Assembly (NCBI GenBank): GCA_003956705.1
Contig: QZCP01000047.1
Span: 83,743 to 147,742, forward strand
Origin: Brevipalpus yothersi
Lineage: Eukaryota > Arthropoda > Arachnida > Trombidiformes > Tenuipalpidae
Reading direction: 5' to 3'
Length of the DNA: 64,000 nucleotides
Made by a program: the position numbers and the translations under genes. How positions within the stretch are numbered: position 1 is the stretch's first letter; each line of letters begins with the position of its first letter. Positions 11,671 through 23,319 of this stretch are shown here, one piece after another. The notes beneath the pieces are model-generated. The model had not been told where the DNA came from, did no database searches, and saw only the letters and a program-made list of their open reading frames with translations.

Positions 11671-13923
11671 GAAGTCTGAGTGATTCAAACTGAGTAACGA
11701 TGATGAGCTTTCCCGAAATGTGCTGATTAGTTTATCAATCATCTCGAGGCTAACAAGGCATGAGAAGAGAATTTTCTGTTCATGGGTTCATTCTGACGAT
11801 TTTCCCAGAGAGATGTCGGCATGGATGGTGAAAATCGAGGTTTTAAATCAGAAATGCACCAGAGTTTGAAAAGTTGCTATTTCCAATCACCTCAAGATTC
11901 CAAAAAGATTGATGACTAAACATCGGTGATAAAGTAGAATATGAGATAGAGCTCAGTCTCAAGCTCGATAAACGTCCAAGAAAAGTGATCAGTAGAATAA
12001 TCAATGTCAATAAGAAAACCGCTACAAATGCTCAAGGTATTTCCCGTATTTTACTCGCCATGGAGTAGTTATACAGAAACTGATTCTTTCTGGAAAGAGC
12101 CTAGAGAAATTCGGATTTCCTCTCGATGATCTACAAGTGAAATCAAATGGTGGAATACATGACTTCCAGCATAACCGGTAGCTTCAAATATTCTCAAATC
12201 GACTTCATGATATTCAATTCTTTCTTCACTTTATATTCTTGCACCAACGAGGCAATGTCAGAAAAATACTCACACCGTGAGAATTTCTTGCTGCTAAAAC
12301 TAAAACATTTCCATTATTTATGGCCGATAATATTCATCTACTCACTCTTGACGTCTCCTGTCGCAAACATCTTTCGAATAAAAGATCATCAAGTTCTACT
12401 CATGGCCAGAAAAGTAGAGAGCATCACAAGAACTAGAGAAAACTAATGTAATAAAGAGATAAATTGCACCTAGTATTTGGAATGAAACAATCCTGGCTCA
12501 CGAGCTAGATGGTGATGATATCGAAACTCAAACAACTTCGGATCAACGTTACCATATCTAGACGCATTCTTTGATAGAGAGAAAACTGTGTGCCACCGTT
12601 TCTCTATCGGTTCTCATCGCTTCAATTAGATTGAGGGATTGATGACACTTCAATTGAGTCTCGTTGATCGTTAAAATCTTGGTTATTGGCAGTGTTAATC
12701 GAATATCAATTTGATATTTTGGTACAAAGTGGCAGGTAGCTCGAAATTCCATCTCCCCTCTCCCAGCAAAGAGATCAAGGAAAATTCGTGGAGCAATTAA
12801 GAAGAGATGGGATATAGATGATAAATCACGCTTCAATTTCAAAAGGGAATCTGAATGCTGCTTTGATAGAGCAACAATCAAAACTTTTGAAGCAAACTCT
12901 TCTGCTCTCCGGTAACTCACTTTTTCTTCACATTCTTGGGATATAGAAGTGATCCCAGAAGAAGTGGCATCGAACTGTTATTTGCCAGTTGTGAAATCGT
13001 TATCTTTGTATAATGTGATCAAAACAAAGTGCTAGCAGACCAAATTGATGTTTCTCTACTGTTTTGTTAAAAAATCAGTCCTCACGATCACTTCAATACA
13101 GTCAGTGGTATCAGTGAGTGCTTCAGGGAGAAGATGATCGTTGACTTCCACAGTTTTTCTGGGGTTTCAAAGACAGCTGAGAAAACTGTCTTCAAATTCA
13201 TTTTGGCTGACAATACTAGTCTCAATGATTGAGTTCGAAAATTGGTCAAAATAGTCAGGTAGATTGCTTTCTTTCCTTTTGATCAACTCTTGTAATTGAG
13301 AAGAAACAATATCGTGATCATAATCAGGGTCCAAAAAAGTTTATCTGTGGAAGCTTTTTCATGCCCGAACGATATGTTCATTTTCTATCTCTTTCTTTCT
13401 CAGATTGCTTGTGGTCTTGAATTCTCATTGGACCTTGATCGAGTTGAATGTGATGAAAATGTAATTTTTGTGTGTATAAGGAATAGTTTAGAGTGGATAG
13501 ATAAGCTGTTGAAAATGAGAAAAACCCATATCAAACTCCTTGGTTGGATCTATTCCCATCAAAATGCTGAGATTGCGAAATCATCAAAATTTCGGAAAAT
13601 GTCTACAAGCGTGATCATGCAGTGCAATACAATCTCTCTCTATGCAATCCAAGAAGATTAGCAAGATGATAATCATTCAATTTGAGGTAAAAATATTTTC
13701 ATCATAATAAGATAGAGACAAACATTTGACTGGTTTCAAAAAGCTAGATGCAATAAAATGGATGAAATTAGTGCACCAATTTTGAGACGATTGGTCCAGA
13801 CCATCATGGAGGAAAGTTGAAATACATGTACATGTATATATCACATCATATATATTCTTCACGTCTTTGCTATCATTTTCTCCTCGATGAACATAATCGA
13901 AGCAAGTTGAATGTTGTAGGACT
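11671..13923. other. Intergenic, no gene recognised
   Basis: Two ORFs of about 120 codons (minus 12558-12920, plus 13296-13661) show no domain, signal or splice support. From about 13690 onward the sequence is homologous to 42730 onward, the 3' flank of a segmental duplication carrying the cathepsin B-like copies. Confidence 0.5.
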
Positions 13924-15279
13924 TTATCGACTTGGATCGATTGAACTACCAGAAACAATAATATCTTCGATACCACTTTCATTGAAGCCTCGACGAATTT
14001 TGAAATACCCTTGTATCCGAAGTAAGATGATGAAAATAGGTAATGAGATTGTTTATCATTCCATAGATTGTTCAATACTCACCTCCATCACCCCAAGATG
14101 TTCCCCATGAGTTGGCCGCCAGTCAGTGGGGAACATCATTCTCTATTCCCCATCCAATAATTTTCACTGAATGATATCCTATGATTTCTATACTTTCCAC
14201 TCTATAAATTCCTGGAACAGAGAACGGCCATTGAGTGATTGACTCCTTGATACATATCTACTCTGCTTCAATTCTTACCTGACTTATAAAACAAAAAATC
14301 TACATAGACAGTCATAGCAGATTGAACGGGACTGTAAAAGGCTAAATTTATCTCAATTCCCTCAACTAGAGGATGAAGTTGATAGCAACTAACTCCATGG
14401 TGTTTATCCATTGAATAGGACTTTGAATATCCCGTCTGAGACACTTGAGAACATTTTGGTGTTGGTGCTGGTGGCTCACCGCGATGACCCGGCTCGATGG
14501 AATATGATTTACAGCCTCCTCCTTTATACAAATCACCAGTGACTATCCTCTTCTCAAGTTAATGCACCCAAGCATCGAAGAAATCAGGAGAATGATTACA
14601 GTCACCAATTCCAGCGCAAGGAATTAGATCTTCAGCTGATATATTGACTTTGATGGAGCCTGCAGAATCGATGCAAATATGATCTCATATCGCACTCACT
14701 GCGGCGAAAGCCCAGGCAGTATCAGAGTTGGACTGATCTCTGATCAATGAGCTGAATAAAAAGTGTGAAAATAGATAGCAAAAAGATGCGATCGTTGGGT
14801 CAAAGAGTAGATGAAAAATTATGCTTTGGTTGTTCAGATGATGGGAAAGAGAAACTCAGATTTGTGAGAGTTTCTATCTTCTCTCACTCGATACTGATAG
14901 AGACTCACATGATAGAACTGCACTGTCGCTAGTGAGTTCTGGCATCAAAAGTGTCATTCTCGTAGTTTTCCAAAGTCTCGGGAGATAGTTGGAGGGATCC
15001 ATTTCGGAACCGATTTCGGGATTCATCTTGGGACCAGTTCCCTGTTTGAGATATTAATACTACAGTAGTCTCTTTACATATTCAAGCTTGGATGGATCAA
15101 AGTTCCTGCCAGCCTAAATAGTAGAGTTTTGTTGAGATCATACCTTTTTTTGGGCTCAGAGAGTTGATCCAATCGATCATCTCATCAGAGAGAGGATTTG
15201 ATCCACCTAGGAATTCACTTCTAGCACCTTCTCTGAGCACCAACAAACAGTATAAAATAACTTTGAGGATGATAGCCAT
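13924..15279 (-). pseudogene. Cathepsin B-like cysteine protease pseudogene, copy 1
   Basis: Minus-strand relic of a C1A protease, aligned exon by exon with the copy at 42924-44384. Seen: a signal-peptide exon from ATG 15279 (MAIILKVILYCLLVLREG), the propeptide block AGRNFDPSKLEYVKRLL, the mid-exon containing GGGCKSYSIEPGHRGEPP (cathepsin B occluding-loop region) and last-exon remnant RRGFNESGIE. Damage: the end of exon 1 and its intron are largely deleted, leaving about 30 bases between blocks. In-frame TAG and TAA lie in the propeptide, and TGA-type stops follow the active-site exon. The active-site segment reads QSNSDTAWAFAA where a protease has QGSCGSCWAF, so the catalytic Cys is gone. 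Clearly non-functional. Confidence 0.85.
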
Positions 15280-16288
15280 TTTCTCCAATCAGGGTTGTTT
15301 ACAGTCAATTTGATTTAATTGCAGAACTATTCCAATTTGGCATCACAGTAGGTTAAATATCCGTGAAACATCCGTTTATATGAATATATTTGAGCCGTAT
15401 GATCCTTCTCTGAAAATTAAGTTCCACTCGTAATGAATCGATATTTTTCATCCAAATTCTAGGGAGATGATCTGCTTTCATGGAAATCTTTATCACCATT
15501 GATAATGCCAGTAACTCAATTATTGTTTACATTTCACTGGAAATGCAGGGTCATCTCAAAATTTCTTTATAAGATAGGGAACAATGGAAATAGATCAGAT
15601 AAAGAATAGTTTGACCTGAATCTATCATAAATCATTCCATTTGCTATTCACCAGAACTCTCACTTAATCTCATCCAACTAATTTATCACTGTTCTTATCT
15701 AACCATACAATGAGAAAGGAGAGCCTCAATCCCTGCATGTTTTATTAGGGTTTCCGTTGAATTTATGCATTTGGTGGGAAAATTTCGTTGATTGAAAATT
15801 TTTGGATCTTTCTCAAGCGAAGAGCATTAGAACTGTAGCGGAAATTAAGAATTTTTTTGATTCCACTACTCTCATGGCCAGCATGGACTCAATTCGCTCG
15901 ATGCTTTGTCAAATAAGGAACTCTAGAAAGCTGTCATGGAAAGATTTCAAGACTCTTCGAAAACTGACAACATAATCTCTGTCTTTCTCTCTCTTACTCT
16001 TCCTCTGTTCTCGATCCAAATATTTAACAATAACCCAAAAGAGCCTAACAACACTCTTGAGATCCGCTCTTATGACTGGATTTTTTATACTAGAATTTTA
16101 TATCAATTTATGATTTTATATTCTTTTTGCTTACAATCACTCAATTCAATGAACAGAATCATAGCTTTATAGATAAGGGCTTGAACACAACATACGAATA
16201 ACGCTAAAAATGAACCCATCATGAGATATTTCATCATGCTTGCTTCGATGGTTCCTTTTCTCACCTTTTATTGTACCTGAATTCGGAT
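15280..16288. other. Duplicated 5' flank, no gene
   Basis: 15290-15690 aligns with 44390-44760, the upstream flank of the second cathepsin B-like copy, so the duplicated block extends beyond the gene. The rest is unassigned. Confidence 0.55.
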
Positions 16289-16423
16289 CCAGATTGATAT
16301 CCTGGTTGCGTTGCTAGCTGCAATTTCATTTCTCGCTAAAACAGCCAGTAAACAAAATTTCACGAGAGGCTTACTGATCACTGGTTGGTTTCCAACTTGT
16401 GGAGCAATGTTGATACAGAGCAA
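16289..16423 (+). pseudogene. SLC41 pseudogene fragment (copy C)
   Basis: About 135 bases homologous to exon 1 of copy H around 53715-53850, including the segment encoding TASKQ and GWFP(T)CGAMLIQ. Both ends stop abruptly and no other exon is near. A small duplicated or deletion remnant. Confidence 0.8.
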
Positions 16424-16762
16424 ACTAGTGAGCACATCCCATGATTAGAGTGACAATAATTACCTTTTATGATCATTTATGAAAATTTCTCGAGAAATCG
16501 AGCTGAAAGGAAAACAATCAAAAATAAATTATCAATGGTATGTATTGATTGTTCAAGAATATTCATTTACATAAGATAGCTTGGTGATAACATGCTAGGA
16601 TTGATGCTCGCCTTTCTCATGGTATGGTAAGATGGGAACAGCGATAAATCGGTTGGAGGGGGTTGAGTGAGAATTCTGGTGAATTTTATATAAAATGATG
16701 TATGATAGATTGAAAATGATAGATCTGCGTAGAAAAGTCATTAGAAACTGTAACTTAAAATC

Positions 16763-18934
16763 ATGAAGTCAATTTGGTGTCTACACTTTATTCTCTGCTT
16801 GAGTGACCTAATCGTCGCAACATTTGACAACCCTGATAATGAAGGTGCTCAAAACTGGGCTGTTCTGGTTTCTGGAGGATATGGATACCTCAATTATCGA
16901 TGTGAAGCCAATGTGTGTCATGCATATCAAGACCTGGTGGCCCATGGAATTCCTCAGTCGAATATCATTACCATGATGTATGATGATATAGTGAATGATA
17001 CGAGTAATCCTTATCCTGGAAAGTTGATCAATCAGCCTGATGGCCCTGATGTTTATCAAGGAGTTGTAAAAGACTTTACTGGTGAAGATGTGACCAAGGA
17101 GAACTTTCTAAAAGTTCTACTCGGTGTGAGCACTTCCTGCGAGAAGCAGAGGACGTGTCGAAGTGTCAGCTTAAAGCCTTGCGCTTCGAATCGACAAAAC
17201 AATTTATTTTGGGCTAACCCGGTTAAGCCGATTAGGGCTCGAATCCGAGAGAATCTCAAACCACTGGTTGTACCAGATACCAATACAGTTTCCGACAACC
17301 AGATCAAATTATGGCTATGCCAATAACAGTTTACCAAACCAACGAGTTACCAGTGGCAATAGCCAACAAATAGCAGCAATAACAATGACAAAATGAACTG
17401 AGCTAAGATGGCAGTTTCTTACTCAGCGTACAGGTAATACCAAAGAAGCGAGCGAAGCGAGCCTTAACCTAAGGAACCCGGCTTTGCCGATAACAAACAA
17501 CGATTCCAGGGAACATCCACTGAATCGGCAATACAAAAAGAGATGATCTCAGGAACCACGTCCAATCTTGACCATATACAAAACACACCGTCAAAGGAAA
17601 CCAAAGTCCTATGTGACTGACAATGAACTACGTTCAACAAAACAAAACAAAATGAGTTACACTCAATACTGTTTATTACAAACAACAAGTGGCTGAGCCA
17701 AGAGTTCTGGCAGGGTAACTACTTGCTACAACACACTACAAACAACAAGACAATTGAGAGTTCTGGCAGGGTAACTACTCAATACCATACACATCGACAC
17801 GATGGTATGACCAACAAGACAAACACTACTGGGGAGGAAGTAAAACATTTACATACACTCACATACCAACATGGCATAACCAGTATACTGACTGGGAAAG
17901 ACAGCTAAGGGTTCTGGCAGGGTAACCACTTAATACAACTGATCTTCCAACAGTGTAATGACTGGGAAAGACAGCCAAGGGCTCTGGCAGGGTAACCACT
18001 TGACACAATGTACAAATCCGCAGTGAAGAGAAACAGATTGAGCGGTGGTATTTATACCACTTACAAAAAGGTTAAACCTAAGGTTATCAGGAAGACAATC
18101 ATGTTATCTTAACCACAATCGGAATGATCCGAGAATTAAACAACTCTAACCAACAATTGAGCGAATCAACATGGCGAGTGACAACTCGGGTGGGGAAAAC
18201 AATGACATGTGGAGACGATCTCCAGCGCCAGGAGAAGAAAATGATGAGCAGTCGAAGCCCCCTCTAACATCGGTGACCCCAAGCTAAAAGTTAGAGGGAA
18301 AAAAGTCTTAGAAAGTGGTCCAGATGATAATGTGTTCATCTTTTTCACTGGTGGTGGAGGAAACCAGGGTGTATTCTTCAAAGAAGATTTCCTTCCTGCT
18401 CAGAATATAACTTCAACCCTCAAGCAGATGTATGAGAAGAAGATGTACAACAAGTTGCTGTTCTATCTGGAAGCTGCTTTTTCTGGCTCGGTGTTCGCTG
18501 GTTTTCTGCCTAAAGATATTTCGGTCCTCGCGATTACTGCATGTGGTCCATTCGACTGGGATACTTTTTGCTTCTGTGATGGTCCTGTAGGGGCATGCTT
18601 AGGAGGTGAATTCAGTGTTAATTGGTTGCTTGATTCTGATATTGGAAAAGTTTTCGGAAATGAAACTGTCGGTCAACAGTTTTTGAAAACCAAGAAAGAA
18701 GCAACAAAGGCTCTCCCGCGGGCATATGGTGATCTTACCATTGCAGATATGCCCTTGTCGGCATTCCATGGACCCTTGAATCCACCTCCGAAACCCAATC
18801 CATACCAAAAGTGTGATGATCCCTTCCTGAATCAGAATCATAAGACTACAGTGCCTCTGAATAAACAAAGATTGGCTGGAGCTTCTCTCGAAAAAATGGC
18901 TAAGCTTCAAAAGGAGTTCAATCATGGATCGTAG
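16763..18934 (+). pseudogene. Legumain-like (C13) protein without catalytic residues, split by a solo LTR
   Basis: Exonic sequence is 16763-17124 and 18274-18934. Without the insertion they join in one 1023-nt frame (340 aa, intronless). A signal peptide (MKSIWCLHFILCLSDLIVA) is followed by the legumain core: NWAVLVSGGYGYLNYR, CHAYQDLVAHGIP, MMYDDI, NRP-like INQPDG, DVYQGVVKDFTGEDVT. Known family: asparaginyl endopeptidases use His in a D-H-G motif and Cys in E-A-C-E-S-G-S. Here the first reads FIFFTGGGGNQG and the second YLEAAFSGSVFAG, so His and Cys are both replaced. The protein is also short of the usual C-terminal prodomain (about 430 aa in the family). The loss of both residues in an otherwise open frame suggests it was a non-catalytic homologue before the LTR hit it. 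The LTR creates a strong donor, so splicing around it cannot be excluded. Confidence 0.85.
17125..18269. mobile_element. Solo LTR inserted in the legumain-like exon
   Basis: The insert begins TG and ends CA and is flanked by the direct repeat TCGG (17121-17124 and 18270-18273). Removing insert plus one TCGG restores a continuous reading frame. It has no ORF. On the minus strand it begins TGTTAG, as does the LTR of the Gypsy element at 22.7-36.0 kb, which also has a 4-bp target duplication, suggesting a related family. It contains four copies of a motif around TTCTGGCAGGGTAACTACT (near 17705, 17760, 17910 and 17988). No partner LTR or internal region lies nearby, hence solo LTR. Confidence 0.75.
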
Positions 18935-19714
18935 ATCATTAATAGTTTTAGAATGATTGTTTGATTTGTAAATGAGGAATCTGCTACTCATTTGATTATT
19001 ACCACCTCACTATTCGTTCCACTAGTCACTAAGTAGCAGCATCCTAGTTAATGACATAGTTGAGAGCTTACAAACCCTATTCATTTTGATTGATTGAAAT
19101 CCTCACCTCTAGCAACTATCTGTTAGATCATCCTCGATAATCAAAATAAATGCAATTCGAGTAGATCCACAGGCAGAAATTCTCATAAAATGCCGAAGAT
19201 ACAAAAATTGCTTGATTCGAAGGCACTACTGTTGAACCGAGTTTGAATTAGCAAAGTGGACATGGAGAGTCAATCCTCATGAGGATTCATTTATGAACAT
19301 TATTTGAATGGCTGTACTTGTGTCACAAATTCTTGATTTCCCAAACAGTAGAGAGCATTAATGTAAGACCTTCTCAAAGCTATGATCTACTTTGAAATGC
19401 ACGAATTAGGAAAAATAATACAAGTTTCCGATAAGAGTGGAATCATCTGAGCTAACGAGATAATTTATGAAGTTGTGAATGTTCCAAAACACCAAAAGTG
19501 CCCACCTCAGATAGCTGCTTGCGCTTCATATCAATTGAAACGAGCAAGAATGATGGGCCTAACAAAATCAGTTCTCCTCAAGATTCTCTTGAAATCTATC
19601 TATCATATAACAGTGGATGAAAGTGGGGGAACTTTCTTGTTTGGTTCAACCATTTCATCAGCCTGAAAATCACTCGGTTTTGTATTAGAATTTTAATGAT
19701 CAGTTTCATCTACA
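18935..19714. other. Intergenic, no gene recognised
   Basis: A 63-codon ORF at 19475-19666 has no recognisable features. Nothing else seen. Confidence 0.5.
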
Positions 19715-20520
19715 TTCTATGCTTTCCCTGAATAAGAAATTGACATCATGATCATAGATGCATCCTTTCTAAGAACAACAATGAAAATAAGTTGATATCT
19801 GACTGCTCTGAATAGCTGCCTAGTCTCCACCAACTCCTAAAAATTGCAAAACAGGGATAAAATTCTAAAATAGAGATAGAAATCTCAAGGAAAACTCTGG
19901 AAATGGATGAAAAAATAAGAAGTGATTGCCGTCTTTCCCCGCCATGAATTTTTACCGTTAATCTTTGGCTGAAAAGCAGCTAACTCTGAGAGACGTTCAG
20001 TGCATGTTCCATTATCAATCCATCAGTTATCTGCATAAACATTGCTCCACAAGTTGGGAACCAATCGGTGATCAGTAGGCGTCTCGTGCAATCTTGTTTA
20101 CTGGCTGTTTTAGTGAGCAAAGGAATCGCAGATAGCAATTCAACTAGGATATCAATCTGTATACATCACATATGTATGATATGGAATAACATTTTACAGA
20201 TGTAAGCAATGAAAAGCGTTGTGGTCAAACCTCCGAACGAAGCTGCAATCAGGGTAAAAACGTTATTAGGATTGATCTTGAATCGACGAGACAAAATAAC
20301 AACTGTGCAAATCAGCGAGCCTAGCGAGCCAAGCGAGAGATTCGCAAGATTTACAGTGATCATCGATCCAGTCATCAAATAGATAACCTCATGAAGTGTT
20401 AGATCAGAACCTCCAGTTAGAGATATGCATGAAAGGGCCAGAGCAATGAATCTAACTTTCGATGCTCGACACTGAACTAGAGCCATATTTCCAACAATCA
20501 CACCAATGCATGCTCATGTG
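19715..20520 (-). pseudogene. SLC41 pseudogene (copy D)
   Basis: Minus-strand relic. It matches copy H from the segment IVGNMALVQC (about 20503) through FKINPNN and the GWFP region near 20050. It then continues into exon 2 sequence near 19850-19720 (GVGGxxAAIQ, STYxHCC-like). It lacks the 5' half. In-frame damage includes loss of the PIAASFGDL context (reads LIAASFGGLTTT), small deletions and stops after HIIHM. Opposite orientation to the intact copies. Confidence 0.85.
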
Positions 20521-21194
20521 ATCTTCGATCTCTTTCGATCTTATTATTCATTCTTCATATCTTTTCTAGGAAAACGTAAATACTGTAGAGGCGTGCATTG
20601 GCGATTATCCCGTCGTGGCTATTTTTCAGCGAGGTTCCTTCATCTTAAGATACCGGACGGCTTGTATGATGATTAGAAAGATTCAATGGCGTAGAATATT
20701 AAGCTATTCATTTCAACGATCAAAATATCTCAATATCTGAGCCATTCCAACTGCTTACACGATTCTTATTTTCAGTTAGCAATAGATTTTGATCGGACAA
20801 TCATTCACCCAAAGTGACTAACATCAGCTGACTGAAAAGTATTCAGTATGAAGCAAAATCAACAGCATTGGAAGCTTCAAGGACCTTCGGTTCTATAAAA
20901 TTGAATGAGTGGAAATTTTTTCGTTCAGCCTTGATCGTAATCAGAGAGCGTAAATTGATTGCATCTTGAGTCCAGAGATTATTCAAATTTTCCGTTACTT
21001 ACTTGTTTGCAAATTTCAACTGCTCAGGCACCAAACACTATGGAGAACACAGTGAATAAAGAACCATTGTCATTTCTGGGTGTATTCTCGGTAAACTTCC
21101 AAACTCTACTTTTGATTGTCATTCGATCGATTCAATTGTAGCCGAACTCTTCTTCCAAACTGATTGTCTATCTTGTTCACTGTCAACCAACATT

Positions 21195-22324
21195 ATGGAT
21201 ATCAAATGGAGCAACAAGATCACTCCAATAACAGGTCGGTATGTGTGGATAACAATTAGTTTTTCAACTTTGGGCAATTCTTCAAGGAGAATTATTGGTG
21301 TTATTCATTTATCAAATAATCAATCAAGCTCAAGGGATTGGAGCAGCGATAGCAATTCTCTTCTGCGAATTGGGTGCTTGAGTTGTTACTACCGGTCATA
21401 AGGAGAATCTATTGGCCAAGACAGCCCAAGAGTGTGAGCAAGCCTCACCACAAAGAGAGAAGGTAAGCCATTGATATTTTATGATCCAAAATTCAACACA
21501 TAGAACGAAGTGTAATTACACCAATCCATTTCTCTCCAATCAAACCTCTTGTTGTCAAAGCTGATCTAACAAAAGGAGATGAGGTGAAAATGTTGGCCGA
21601 AACAGTACTCCCCAAACATGGTGGGATAGATATTTTGATCAACAATGTCGGCTTTGGATCATTATGGGGTCTGACCAGTCCACAGTATTTGGGAAGTTAT
21701 GAGGCCATGTTCCAATTGAATGTGCGAAGTATCGTTCCAGCTCACCCATCACTAGTCACCTTCTCTGAAAGAACGTAGAGGTGCCATTGTGAATGTTCCA
21801 AGTATTGCTGGCCTCCGACAAGTGAGTTTATATCAACATTCTATCTGATTGTTTAATTACTGATTAATCAATAATATTCACCAACCTTCATCAAGACATG
21901 CTTTCACTGGTCATACTGTAAGTCAGAAGCTGCTCTCGATATGTACACCAAATGTCTTGCCCGAGAGTTGGCTCCTGATGCTCGAGTAAATTCACTCAAG
22001 TAAGTTGGGCCATCATGCTGCAATATCCAGGAAGATATGAATGATATTGATACTCACTTGATATTAATTTATTTGATGATAAATTCTGAATGATTACTCT
22101 GCAGCCCAGGACCAGTGTCAACGAAATTCGTTGCAGATATGCTTGGTGGATTATTTCCATTTTTCGATAATGCTCTTTTCGAAAAATTGGCCCCCTTAGG
22201 GCGTTTTGGAACGGCAGAGGAGATGGCTAAAACTTTGGCTTTCCTGGTATCTGATCATAATGCCAACATGACTGGATTAGTGATTGTCAGTGATTCTGGA
22301 GCGATTATCAAGAAGGATGAATAA
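21195..22324 (+). pseudogene. Short-chain dehydrogenase/reductase pseudogene
   Basis: Exon remnants of a classical SDR in order. The start MDIKWSNKITPIT is followed by the Rossmann glycine region QGIGAAIAILFCELGA (21330-21390). Then come ILINNVGFGS (the N-N-x-G motif), a segment encoding RRGAIVNVPSIAGLRQ, one encoding ALDMYTKCLARELAPDARVN, and a last exon 22107-22324 ending TGLVIVSDSGAIIKKDE. Damage: in-frame TGA just after CELGA, a frameshift in the LTHxSLxFLKER helix, and a shifted frame around the active site so that the YxxxK motif is not intact (reads YCKSE). The last exon remains open. The family uses NAD(P)H to oxidise or reduce alcohols and ketones; this copy cannot encode an active enzyme without repair. 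Confidence 0.85.
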
Positions 22325-22680
22325 GCAGTTATATAAGACTTTTAGCTCTCCTATCTTATCAAATTTTCGTCCAGATCAACTTTTATTATTCTTGGACTTT
22401 TGTGAAATAAACATCTACCGAGATAGTTGATCTATCAAGCTGAATTCTTGGTCCAAGTTCCACTTCATATTCAAAGAATATAGCCGTGTTCAATTTGATA
22501 AGACCAATAGTCCTACCTGATTAGATACCAATCACTGTTCATTTACAGTAGACTATCATCTCATCGGTTGGAGCCATCGGTCTCATCCCAAGAAAATTGG
22601 CTCCAGACTAATCTAAGTTCCAATAATCAAGAATAAAAGTCAAATCACAATTTTTCTCATGGAAATCGATTTAAGACTAC
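22325..22680. other. SDR 3' flank up to the retrotransposon
   Basis: Contains an AATAAA-like polyadenylation signal near 22406. The 4-bp target site CTAC is at 22677-22680. Confidence 0.5.
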
Positions 22681-23257
22681 TGTGGGAAAATTACTGAACA
22701 CGATACTAAATAGCACTAAAACTAAGCACGATAGAGCACCGAGCTCAATAACTTCTGACTTCACCAACCTATGAGGGCCGCTCACGGTTGATAGGCGCAC
22801 AAAGACCTAAGGGACCGATCGTAGGCAACAGCACACCGAGTGCAACTCAACTAGAGAGTAAAATAAGTTTAATGAGAGTACTAAGATGGGTACAAAACTA
22901 CTATGGCCACGGTGGCCAAGAATCGGGCAGAGTGACGACTTGTTCTGGAGGGTAGAAGCAAGTGTCCAGAATGGGAAACGGTTTCGGCTTTTATACCCTG
23001 GGCTCACGGAGAGCCAGGATATGGAAGAGAGAAGGAAGCGGAAGACCAACCGATGGTCAGTAACATCCGTGGGAACATATGTGCAGCATCGCGCTGCCAG
23101 ATGGTCACGTAGACCAAGGGCCGAAAATATAGGTCAGCAATGAAATATATGAGGAAATAGCATAAGAAGTTGTATCAAATGTATAAATGCAATTATAAAA
23201 TGAATTGGATGGATGCTGACGAAGCATCATCGGGGTGGCAGACTAATTCTGCTAACA
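22681..23257 (-). repeat. 3' LTR of the Gypsy element
   Basis: 577 bp, nearly identical to 35391-35967. Its sense strand begins TGTTAGCAG and ends CCCACA. It holds at least nine perfect 5-base-loop hairpins, at 22734, 22831, 22904, 23001, 23044, 23083, 23102, 23212 and 23238. Confidence 0.95.
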
Positions 23258-23275
23258 GACCCCCGTTCCATGACC
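23258..23275 (-). other. Putative polypurine tract
   Basis: On the sense strand the bases just before the 3' LTR read GGAACGGGGGTC, a purine run in the position used to prime plus-strand DNA synthesis. Short and with two pyrimidines, so tentative. Confidence 0.5.
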
Positions 23276-23319
23276 ATGACACCACCTCGATGATGGTGAG
23301 AAAGCAGGAATGACGATGA

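Noticed and set aside
12558..13661. Two ORFs of about 120 codons as genes
   Set aside because: No recognisable family, no signal or splice context; lengths expected by chance in this composition.
17190..17260. tRNA-like box in the solo LTR (GGCTCGAATCC)
   Set aside because: No matching A box, cloverleaf or acceptor stem could be formed.
17125..18269. Insert in legumain as an ordinary intron
   Set aside because: A 4-bp target duplication and TG/CA ends flank it, and excision of insert plus one TCGG restores the frame exactly; the donor is a by-product.
21961..22324. Intact SDR gene using the open last exon
   Set aside because: Upstream exons carry a stop, a frameshift and a lost YxxxK; only the last exon is clean.
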